A DNA stretch of 64,000 nucleotides. Origin: Aequorivita sublithincola DSM 14238 (GTDB lineage Bacteria > Bacteroidota > Bacteroidia > Flavobacteriales > Flavobacteriaceae). The stretch lies in NCBI RefSeq assembly GCF_000265385.1, contig NC_018013.1, positions 1,763,001-1,827,000 on the forward strand, written 5' to 3'. This document shows positions 45,461 to 53,074 of the stretch, in pieces; positions within the stretch are counted from its first letter, which is position 1; each line of letters starts with the position of its first letter. Both the position numbers and the translations under genes were made by a program. The notes under the pieces were generated by a model, which worked only from the letters and a program-made list of their open reading frames with translations, had not been told where the DNA came from and ran no database searches.

Positions 45461-45481
45461 GAAGCACGCGATAAATCGCGA
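45461..45481. repeat. CGCGATAAATCGCG palindrome upstream of hemL
   Basis: CGCGATAAATCGCG is a perfect 14-bp inverted repeat apart from the central AT-rich step, in context CACGCGATAAATCGCGAGCC. It lies between the hemL start and the end of the glucosaminidase gene. Likely a dispersed intergenic repeat; a hairpin terminator for the upstream gene is an alternative. Confidence 0.5.
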
Positions 45482-45495
45482 GCCTACATAATTTT

Positions 45496-46341
45496 TTACT
45501 GATTTTTCACGGAATGTAGATAAAGCAATTGGCCGATAGCGATTTCATTACTCTTTAAACCGTTATAATCTTTTAAAGTTTCCACAGTAAGATTAAAACG
45601 TCTTGAAATACTGTAGAGCGTATCGCCTGCTTGCACAGAATATGTATTTATTTTAGAGTCATCAGTATTTGAAGAATTCGATTTTTTACCCAGAACTTGC
45701 TCGTCGTATGTCTCTAAATTATACCTTTCTATGATGCCAATAAGTTTTTCTGGATACCTGGGGTCGGTTGCATAACCTGCTTTCCTAAGTCCTTTTGCCC
45801 AACCTCTGTAGTCGTCTTTCTTAAGTTTAAAAAGATCTTGATAGCGACTGCGTTGTGTTAAAAATAAGGAATGATCTCTATAAGAATATTTTGGATCTTT
45901 ATATTTTCTAAAACATTCCCCGCGTTCATCATCATCGTGATAAACGCTTTCACCTTCCCAACCAGTGTGACATTTTATTCCGAAGTGGTTATTCGCTTTT
46001 CTGGTAAGTTCACCCGCGCCAGCGCCACTTTCTAAAATGCCTTGAGCCAAAGTGATGCTTGCAGGAATTCCATATTGAAGCATTTCTTCCTTTGCAATAT
46101 CGCTGTATTCTCTAATATAATTTGCTACGCGTTCACTATAAGAAATGTTTACAGGAACTTCTATTACTTCAGGTTCTTCGGCTTTTGTGTCTTTTTCTTT
46201 TATAGGTTGTTTCACCCTAACAACCCGTTCGGTTTTATGGTTTTTTCTGTGTTTTGTGGCAGTTTTCTTTGATTTGCAACTGCTAAAACAAATAGTACAT
46301 ATAAGAAGAAGGGTAAATATTCTGCCAATCATTTTATTCAA
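45496..46341 (-). CDS. Glucosaminidase-LysM lipoprotein (peptidoglycan hydrolase)
   Basis: 281 aa. Lipobox FSSC with Cys22. A basic linker leads to a FlgJ/LytG-type glucosaminidase domain (about 70-215): IPASITLAQGILESGAGAGE with catalytic Glu104, and NNHFGIKCHTGW. A C-terminal LysM (about 233-277: YSVQAGDTLYSISRRFNL ... IGQLLYL) binds peptidoglycan. Probably cleaves glycan strands at the inner face of the outer membrane. It overlaps the ACC deaminase-family gene by 8 bp, so the two are translationally coupled. Confidence 0.9.
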   Translation of the reverse strand: MNKMIGRIFTLLLICTICFSSCKSKKTATKHRKNHKTERVVRVKQPIKEKDTKAEEPEVIEVPVNISYSERVANYIREYSDIAKEEMLQYGIPASITLAQGILESGAGAGELTRKANNHFGIKCHTGWEGESVYHDDDERGECFRKYKDPKYSYRDHSLFLTQRSRYQDLFKLKKDDYRGWAKGLRKAGYATDPRYPEKLIGIIERYNLETYDEQVLGKKSNSSNTDDSKINTYSVQAGDTLYSISRRFNLTVETLKDYNGLKSNEIAIGQLLYLHSVKNQ

Positions 46342-47257
46342 TTATAGGAAGGTTTTTCTTTATCAATTTCTGGTTCATTCCTGCTATGCCTTGTAAACCG
46401 CCGGTATGAACCGCGAAAATACGGCTATTTTCTTTGAAATGCCCCTTTTTTAAAAGATCCATAATGCCATACATCATTTTGCCAGTGTAAACCGGATCTA
46501 GTGGAATATTGGTCTTTTCTTTAAACTCATTTATGAAACGTATCAAATCCGAATCTATTTTGCCATAGCCGCCAAAACAATAATTATCTGTGATTTCGAA
46601 ATTGGTTTTTGAAGTATATTTTGCTATTTCCGAAGATTGAAAACTTCCTTTTAAAGCTGAAAACCCAAGAACTTGCTGGTTTTCTTTTGAAGCTTTTATC
46701 AGTCCAGCCATAGTGCCGCCTGTGCCTACGGGTACACATATATAATCGAAGGAATTGGTTTCTTCAGTTAAAATTTCTTCGCAGCCTTTTACGGCAAAGT
46801 CATTAGTGCCGCCTTCGGATAAAAGATAGAAATCGCCTAATTGTTGTTTCAAATTATTGATGAATCCAACTTCATCTTTATTTCGATAAGCTTCCCGAGA
46901 AACGAATTGCAACTCCATACCACAATCTCTAGCAAAGGAAAGGGTAGCGTTTTCTGAAACTTTATTTATTAATTCCTCACCTCGAATAATCCCGATGGTT
47001 TTGAAACCGAATTCTTTTCCGGCTGCTGCAACTGCGGCAATATGGTTTGAAAAAGCACCTCCAAAAGTGAGGAGTGTATTTTGTTTCTGCTTTCTTGCTT
47101 CAATAAGATTGTATTTCAGTTTTCTGAATTTATTACCTGAAACAAAAGGATGCAAAAGATCTTCGCGTTGTATAAATAAAGAATAACCGTGACAATAAAA
47201 AAGAGATAAATCAATTTTTACTAGTTGCGATTTTACATTTGCTGAATTGATATTCAT
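46334..47257 (-). CDS. ACC deaminase / D-cysteine desulfhydrase family PLP enzyme
   Basis: 307 aa, fold type II PLP enzyme. The PLP Lys is in FVSGNKFRKLKYN, followed by LLTFGGAFSNHIAA, the phosphate- and substrate-binding region. VPVGTGGTMAGLIKAS is the second phosphate loop. Near the C-terminus DPVYTGKMMYGIMDLLKKG and FAVHTGG are family features. Which reaction (ACC ring opening or D-cysteine breakdown) cannot be decided from sequence; D-cysteine desulfhydrase is commoner in this group. Coupled to the downstream glucosaminidase gene by overlap. Confidence 0.85.
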   Translation of the reverse strand: MNINSANVKSQLVKIDLSLFYCHGYSLFIQREDLLHPFVSGNKFRKLKYNLIEARKQKQNTLLTFGGAFSNHIAAVAAAGKEFGFKTIGIIRGEELINKVSENATLSFARDCGMELQFVSREAYRNKDEVGFINNLKQQLGDFYLLSEGGTNDFAVKGCEEILTEETNSFDYICVPVGTGGTMAGLIKASKENQQVLGFSALKGSFQSSEIAKYTSKTNFEITDNYCFGGYGKIDSDLIRFINEFKEKTNIPLDPVYTGKMMYGIMDLLKKGHFKENSRIFAVHTGGLQGIAGMNQKLIKKNLPIIE

Positions 47258-47326
47258 AAGAACAAAGATATGTCCTTAAAGATTTAATTTCAGAAAAATT
47301 GAGGAAGCACTTTTAGCTTTTTTATA

Positions 47327-47749
47327 TTATCTAAGATCTCGCCATATTACTCTAGTTGTTGCATAATTCAAAATATTACCACAGGTTCTTTTATATTTTC
47401 CATCAATACCCACTCCTTGACTACATACTATTTTGCAATTTTCATCAATTATATAATCATACTGATCACAACAGCCTGGGGGAATCACATAATATTTTTT
47501 TTCATTAACCGAATATTCTGTAACAATCGTTGGCGGATTTCTTTTTTCCCCATTTTTAATTTCTTCTATTCTTTCGGAAATGCATTGAGGAATTTGAGTT
47601 TGAATTACAACATTCTCCTTATTTTCTTCAGCAAAAATTGCGTCGGTTGCAGTTACTTTTTCAATAATCGGATTAGCTGCATCAGATTCCATTTTTTTGG
47701 ACTTACAGCTAATGAGGATGACTAATATAATTAAGACACATATTTTCAT
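47327..47749 (-). CDS. Small lipoprotein, DUF6970-like
   Basis: 140 aa. Lipobox LISC with Cys15. The C-terminal half has KKYYVIPPGCCDQYDYIID and CKIVCSQGVGIDGKYKRTC, the pattern of the DUF6970 group in Bacteroidota (function unknown). Paired cysteines suggest disulfides. Single gene; the family call rests on memory of the motif. Confidence 0.65.
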   Translation of the reverse strand: MKICVLIILVILISCKSKKMESDAANPIIEKVTATDAIFAEENKENVVIQTQIPQCISERIEEIKNGEKRNPPTIVTEYSVNEKKYYVIPPGCCDQYDYIIDENCKIVCSQGVGIDGKYKRTCGNILNYATTRVIWRDLR

Positions 47750-47861
47750 AGTTTTTGTATTTAATTAGAAGAATTTCTCTCAATATTCTAACTTCCGCTT
47801 TCTTCTGTGTTTTTTTTGAAAGGTAGCTTAAAAAATTTGAGGTTATATAATTTATTTCATT

Positions 47862-48569
47862 TTAGCGCATAAACCCAGTAAGTTCGGTATAATGATGCAG
47901 AACTCCATCGCGATATTCCTCAGATCTTACTGTACCTATTCCTTTAGCCACCCAATGTTTACCAGTTGTTGTTTCAGCTGTGCCACCAAAAGCACCTACA
48001 TCCACTATGGTATGGGTTGTAAATTCTAGCACATAACAGTTAAAAGTACCAGCGGGCGTTTCAAGTTGTTCCTCATCAATTACTGATCTTCCATAGGTTT
48101 GTGAGGAAAAGTGTAGTTCAATTCCCTTCACGTTCCCAAAAACCTCAAGAAAATAGTCAGGTAGTTCGTCCCCTACGCTTAAATTGTAAGGGATTTCAAT
48201 AGACTTTTTAATTATCCTTCCATTATACTCCTTATAGAATTGTTGTAACAATGCAGGGTCTATCCATTGTGAAGGGTCTGTAAATGTAACATCTCCATCA
48301 CATACAGTTTCCACTGTGGTATTATAGGTTTCATTATTACCTATAATATGTCCGCGAAGTCCGCATTGAATGGTCTTTTTCCCTCCGATTGTATTTACGC
48401 TGAGAACAGTAAGATCAACAATCGATTCTAGAGTGTTGTCTGCCTTATAACTAGAATGTTGAAATTTAGTTCCTCGTTCGGAAGGGAAAAAGATTGCTGT
48501 ACAGTTTTGACCAAGTGAAACACAGCAACTAAAAAGGCCTACGATAATTGGAATCAGTATACTTTTCAT
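47862..48569 (-). CDS. Exported DUF3108/TapB-like protein
   Basis: 235 aa. An N-terminal hydrophobic segment ends either at a Sec cleavage site (VSLGQ) or at a lipobox-like LFSC, so soluble or lipidated forms are both possible. The mature part begins CTAIFFPSERGTKFQHSSY, followed by long beta strands. ETPAGTFNCYVLEFTT and GKHWVAKGIGTVRSEEYRDG are typical of the TapB/DUF3108-type fold. Role unknown. Possibly transcribed with the lipoprotein 57 bp upstream. Confidence 0.65.
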   Translation of the reverse strand: MKSILIPIIVGLFSCCVSLGQNCTAIFFPSERGTKFQHSSYKADNTLESIVDLTVLSVNTIGGKKTIQCGLRGHIIGNNETYNTTVETVCDGDVTFTDPSQWIDPALLQQFYKEYNGRIIKKSIEIPYNLSVGDELPDYFLEVFGNVKGIELHFSSQTYGRSVIDEEQLETPAGTFNCYVLEFTTHTIVDVGAFGGTAETTTGKHWVAKGIGTVRSEEYRDGVLHHYTELTGFMR

Positions 48570-48626
48570 TTTTATAGTCTTTAAAATTTTTAGAATAACT
48601 TATTACGCTATATTTAAAAGTGCAGT

Positions 48627-49181
48627 TTACAGAGGTACAATTGCGACTGGACCTCCACCAACCCGAACTGTTAGTTTGCCAATTGTGGTATTGCCGGCAT
48701 AATCTGTTGCTGAAAAAACCAATTGAAATTCTTCAGTTCCAGAAGGGGTTCTTGTTTTCGGAGTGAATGTAAATGTTAATGCCCAACCATCTAGGGGGTT
48801 ATTGTTATCACCTCGCCAAACTAAAGTTCTAGTATTTCTGACCGGGATTCCAGTAGTAGCTGGCATAAATGTCCACGATTCTGGTAAAGGTTCTTTAATT
48901 TCAAATATCACACTGCTAGGTATCTCCATGGTAGCCTGTTTAATGCCTCCCATATCATTAAAGCTATAAATGGCAGTGTATTCTCTATTTCTTGCTAGCT
49001 GAAGCGCATGGGTATCAAAAATGGATGGTGAATCTTCAGATTTAATAATAAAATGTGGAAGGTGTCCTACATTTTGTAGTTTAAGGGTTGGCGGTACACT
49101 GTCCCCATCTGGTATTCTTACTCCGCAACTAGAAATTGTAATTAAAAAAAACGACAATAATAAAAAAATTGATTTTTTCAT
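48627..49181 (-). CDS. Hypothetical lipoprotein with Ig-like fold
   Basis: 184 aa. Lipobox ISSC with Cys19. No family recognised. The mature part is beta-rich, and the end (EEFQLVFSATDYAGNTTIGKLTVRV) reads like an Ig/PKD-type domain. It may form a short unit with the DUF3108-like gene downstream. Confidence 0.6.
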   Translation of the reverse strand: MKKSIFLLLSFFLITISSCGVRIPDGDSVPPTLKLQNVGHLPHFIIKSEDSPSIFDTHALQLARNREYTAIYSFNDMGGIKQATMEIPSSVIFEIKEPLPESWTFMPATTGIPVRNTRTLVWRGDNNNPLDGWALTFTFTPKTRTPSGTEEFQLVFSATDYAGNTTIGKLTVRVGGGPVAIVPL

Positions 49182-49372
49182 GATTTCTATTCTTTAGGAT
49201 TAGTAATTATTAAATTTTTATTATGTTAATAGTATTTGAGATGACGAATGTTTTTTTATAACGTTTAGTCTCTAAAATTTTGTCATTTTCGTTTGTTTTT
49301 AAATGTTTAAAAATCCAATCCATCAATTCTGTTTTTTTCGCGATGAAGAATCATTATCTGCTGTTGGTCGAA

Positions 49373-51385
49373 TTAATTCTTTTTTTGAACTAAAATCTTA
49401 GAATTTCTTCCTGCCGCAAAATTGTCGATTTGGGCAATATTATCCTTTTTATCTAAAATCCAGCTTCCACAAAGGGTGCCGTTTGGTTTTATATTTAAAG
49501 CTGAAAATGATGAGCCAGAAATTGTTAATATGCCTATTCCCCAATCACTTGTGATTACAAAATCATCTTTTCCGTCTCCATTAAAATCACCCACCCCTTT
49601 AACTTTGTTATCTACTGTATTAAAATTCCAGTTACCAAAACGGGTTCCATTTGGTTTAGCTACGATGGAGTACAATGAACTATCTCTAAGTTCCAAAACT
49701 CCAATCCCCCAGCTACTCGTTATCAGTATTTCATCCCTATTATCATTATCAAAATCACCAATTCCTTGAATTTTGTCTTTTCCTCTATTTACGCTGGCAT
49801 CATATCTCCATTGATTAAACCAAGTATCTTTAGGTTTTATCATCAAAGTTGATAAAGTGCTTCCGGTTACCGTTAGTATTCCAATACCCCAACCACTTGT
49901 GATTACAAAATCGTCTTTTCCGTCCCCATTAAAATCACCAACTCCTTTAATTTTGTTATCTGCTGAATTAAAATTCCAACTACCAAAACGAGTACCATTT
50001 GGTTTAGCTACGATGGAATACAGTGAATTATCTCTAAGTTCCAATATTCCAATCCCCCAGCTACTCGTTATTAGTATTTCATCCTTATTATCATTGTCAA
50101 AATCACCAATTCCTTGAATTATATCTTTTCCTCTATTTACGCTGGCATCATACCTCCACTGGTTAAACCAATTATCCTTAGGTTTTATCATTAATGCCGA
50201 TAGAGTACTTCCATTTACAGTTAGTATTCCAATACCCCAGTTGCTTGTAATTACAAAATCGTCTTTGCCGTCTCCATTAAAATCACCCACTCCCACAATT
50301 TTATTGTCTCTGGAATTAAAGTTCCAACCGCCAAATCCTGACCCATTCGGTTGTACAACTATAGGTTTCCAAATTATTCCATTATAAGTTAAGATGCCTA
50401 TTCCCCAACCACTTGTAACAATATAGTCATCAATGTTATCACCATTAAAATCACCGCTCGCTACTAAATTATCTTCAATTCCTATTCGCCATCCCCCAAT
50501 CCAATCATTGACTGATTTTACAGATTCGTCTGTTAATTGGTTGTTATCAAGTTTAAGAATCCCAATACCTTTTTTTGCTGGATCATTTACACATTTGCAT
50601 TCGGTCCCATTATAATGGGTTATCGTTTGAAGTTGATTGGATCCGTCGCAATCATTTAAATTACAGGCATTTCCCGATTGACCTATTATATCAGAAATAC
50701 AATTTCCAATAATATAGGGCATTGTATTTACCTGAAAATTCCAAGTAGCATCTCCTGCATATCCACAATTTACTAAGGCATTTATTTGATCGTTGGCGCC
50801 ATGTGTATATCCTTGTTGATGCATTACTTCGTGCCACACAATACCTGCCGCTTGCGAATAGGGCCAGGGATAGTCAGCCCATCGACAATTGTCTGTATCT
50901 GGTCTTTCCCCAGCAGCTAAATCGCAAGTTCTTTTTCCAAGTTGGTCATATACTCCTGAAAACCATCCTCCCCAAGAAAATGATTCATCGGTAAGTCTTC
51001 CATATTCACCTATACTTGAACTCGCATTTCCGCTACCTCCTGTACACTTTATATGTACATTGTTAAGACTTCTGGATATTTCAATAACTTTTTGGATTTG
51101 ATCTTCTATTGAAGAATCATAGAACGGATCTCCATTACACTTACGGTATAGATTTGTAACTTTTTCCCTTACACATTCTTCAAACGCTTGTGTAGATACA
51201 GCAATTCTTCCGAACATCATTATGTCATCATTAAAAGCTTGATGTTCTGCGCTACAGTCATCTGCCGTTGTAACTTCACCTAGCAATGCCGAAGTATTGC
51301 GGCCAATCTGACTAAATACATTTGAGTTAAAAAGTAATATTATGGTGAGGATGAAAATAAACTTAATATGTTTTGTTGTTTTCAT
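49373..51385 (-). CDS. Metzincin-motif metallopeptidase-like protein with FG-GAP/VCBS repeats
   Basis: 670 aa from the Met at 51385, chosen because the signal peptide MKTTKHIKFIFILTIILLF starts there; an ATG at 51439 would add 18 residues. Residues 185-195 are HEVMHQQGYTH, an exact HExxHxxGxxH metzincin zinc site, with a possible Met-turn at NTMPYI about 27 residues later. Many cysteines suggest disulfides. The C-terminal ~380 residues are FG-GAP/VCBS repeats (GDFNGDGKDDFVITS.WGIGIL), with a 115-residue block duplicated almost exactly. No T9SS sorting domain is seen. Last gene of the hybrid-sensor operon. Confidence 0.82.
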   Translation of the reverse strand: MKTTKHIKFIFILTIILLFNSNVFSQIGRNTSALLGEVTTADDCSAEHQAFNDDIMMFGRIAVSTQAFEECVREKVTNLYRKCNGDPFYDSSIEDQIQKVIEISRSLNNVHIKCTGGSGNASSSIGEYGRLTDESFSWGGWFSGVYDQLGKRTCDLAAGERPDTDNCRWADYPWPYSQAAGIVWHEVMHQQGYTHGANDQINALVNCGYAGDATWNFQVNTMPYIIGNCISDIIGQSGNACNLNDCDGSNQLQTITHYNGTECKCVNDPAKKGIGILKLDNNQLTDESVKSVNDWIGGWRIGIEDNLVASGDFNGDNIDDYIVTSGWGIGILTYNGIIWKPIVVQPNGSGFGGWNFNSRDNKIVGVGDFNGDGKDDFVITSNWGIGILTVNGSTLSALMIKPKDNWFNQWRYDASVNRGKDIIQGIGDFDNDNKDEILITSSWGIGILELRDNSLYSIVAKPNGTRFGSWNFNSADNKIKGVGDFNGDGKDDFVITSGWGIGILTVTGSTLSTLMIKPKDTWFNQWRYDASVNRGKDKIQGIGDFDNDNRDEILITSSWGIGVLELRDSSLYSIVAKPNGTRFGNWNFNTVDNKVKGVGDFNGDGKDDFVITSDWGIGILTISGSSFSALNIKPNGTLCGSWILDKKDNIAQIDNFAAGRNSKILVQKKN

Positions 51386-51450
51386 ATTTTTTGATTGAGC
51401 GATTTTAACTCTTCCGTTTTTGTTAAATTTATTTTTCATGATTTTTGATT

Positions 51451-52800
51451 TTAAAGTTTTATAAATTCAACCCTGCGGTTTTGGGACTTTCCATTTTCTG
51501 AAGAATTATCAGCCACGGGATTTGTTTCGCCTTTACCGTCTGTTTGTATTCTTCCTATTGAAATTCCATATTGGCTAACTAAGGCTGCTCTTACAGATTT
51601 TGCGCGCTCGTCTGAAAGTTTTAGGTTGCTGTTAGAATCACCGTCTCCATCAGTATGGCCCACTATCATTATGCGCATATCGGGCACACTCTGCATTACC
51701 TCACCCACTTCTTTTAAAATAGCTTCACTCCCACTTTTGATGTATGCTGATCCTGTGTTGAAAAGAATAGCGTTTGTGGAAAATCTTCCTTTTTCGTTCA
51801 GTTCTTTTAAAACTTGGCTGCGTTCATCTGTAGTGGTTTCTGCTATTGTTACATTTGAGAGATAAAAATAGTTAGCTTGTGTTTCGATTCTTCCACTTGT
51901 TATTGCAGTGAAATATAGCGCATTGCGATATTCATCTTCAAATATCGTTGGTAAATCAACTACTTTTTTTCCTTCTAAATAAATACGTATCCGTCTTCCC
52001 TGCACTTCCATAGCCACTTTTATTGGAGTATTTAGTGGTGCCTCATAATTTGTTGAAATTTTGTTTGCGCCAAGTTTGTTGGCAGCATATCTGAATCGAT
52101 CAGAATTATGAGCATATTGTTTTTCTGATGAGGAATAGATATCGAAATCAAAATTGTTAAAGCCTGAAGTTAGGTAATCTATGTTCTTCGGCTCTCTGCC
52201 AAGTCCAACTCCTGCATGCCTAATTAATGCATCAGACGGAAGAATAATCTCAAACTCGACCGTAAAGTTTTTGGGCAGCTTTTTTTTCAATTGCACGCTT
52301 ACGGTGCTTTTGGCAGGAACTTTTAAATATTTACTGTTAAACCCTTTTAGTTTTTTTACTTCACCTCCCATATTGGTATTCCAATTTGCTGGAAAATCGC
52401 CAAGGGCATCCCTCTCAAAGTTATCGCTGAAAATAATACGGTTACCGCGTTTAAAACCAACTTCATTTTCACCCATTTCTTCCAGGCTAGAAGAATTTTG
52501 ACTGGTAATTGTGGTGGAAGAGGAATTATCGGTATCTGAATTTCCACCAATCACATTACCACCGTTTTTTTGTTTGTTTTTGCTTTCGCGCCGCTGTTCT
52601 TTTTTGGATTTTTTAGGACCATCTATTAAAGTGTCCAATGCCCGGTCTGTGCTTTTGGAAGCTTCTCTGTCAACGCGATTTTCCACTGTACGTTCTGCCG
52701 CGCGCTCGGCTATTTTGCCCAATCTCTTACCGAATTGCGCGTTCATCATAGTTGTGCCCAAAAGGGTGGCACAGATCATAAGGGTTTTTAGTGTTTTCAT
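51451..52800 (-). CDS. OmpA-family outer-membrane protein
   Basis: 449 aa. Signal peptide MKTLKTLMICATLLGTTMMNA. A charged helical region (about 22-80, AERAAERTVENRVDREAS) is followed by a jelly-roll-like LamG-type region (about 110-310: IIFSDNFERDALGDFPANWN ... ANYFYLSNVTIAE). The C-terminal OmpA peptidoglycan-binding domain (about 345-449) has ILFNTGSAYIKSGS, VGHTDGDGDSNSNLKLSDERA and KSQNRRVEFI. Probably attaches the outer membrane to peptidoglycan. It starts 4 bp after the stop of the 88-aa gene. Confidence 0.9.
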   Translation of the reverse strand: MKTLKTLMICATLLGTTMMNAQFGKRLGKIAERAAERTVENRVDREASKSTDRALDTLIDGPKKSKKEQRRESKNKQKNGGNVIGGNSDTDNSSSTTITSQNSSSLEEMGENEVGFKRGNRIIFSDNFERDALGDFPANWNTNMGGEVKKLKGFNSKYLKVPAKSTVSVQLKKKLPKNFTVEFEIILPSDALIRHAGVGLGREPKNIDYLTSGFNNFDFDIYSSSEKQYAHNSDRFRYAANKLGANKISTNYEAPLNTPIKVAMEVQGRRIRIYLEGKKVVDLPTIFEDEYRNALYFTAITSGRIETQANYFYLSNVTIAETTTDERSQVLKELNEKGRFSTNAILFNTGSAYIKSGSEAILKEVGEVMQSVPDMRIMIVGHTDGDGDSNSNLKLSDERAKSVRAALVSQYGISIGRIQTDGKGETNPVADNSSENGKSQNRRVEFIKL

Positions 52801-52804
52801 ACTT

Positions 52805-53071
52805 TTAGGTTTTAAAGGTTACTTCTTTTATTGCTTTATTGTTCAACATTATTTTTAAAGTATATAGTCCGTTTGCCAGATTATTAATGTTTAAATAGAT
52901 CTGTTTTCCCGGGACAATCCCCAGATTGCCTGAATATTGTTTTATTTTTTTCATAATTGGGGAATAGGTAAGGTAAAAGTAAAGTGATGTTGAAAGGAGT
53001 ACTGTGACTATTGTAACCAAAACTATGACAGATGTAACAATCCGATACTTAATGGGGTTTTTATAGCCCAA
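52805..53071 (-). CDS. Small TM protein ending in half a T9SS-like domain
   Basis: 88 aa. One transmembrane segment (about 10-33, VTSVIVLVTIVTVLLSTSLYFYL). After it, LNINNLANGLYTLKIMLNNK followed by AIKEVTFKT looks like the second half of a T9SS type A sorting domain. There is no room for a folded sorting domain, so it may be a relic fused to a membrane segment or a new small protein. It begins 3 bp after the hybrid sensor's stop and ends 4 bp before the OmpA gene, so it is under strong operon packing. Confidence 0.6.
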   Translation of the reverse strand: MGYKNPIKYRIVTSVIVLVTIVTVLLSTSLYFYLTYSPIMKKIKQYSGNLGIVPGKQIYLNINNLANGLYTLKIMLNNKAIKEVTFKT

Positions 53072-53074
53072 AAT

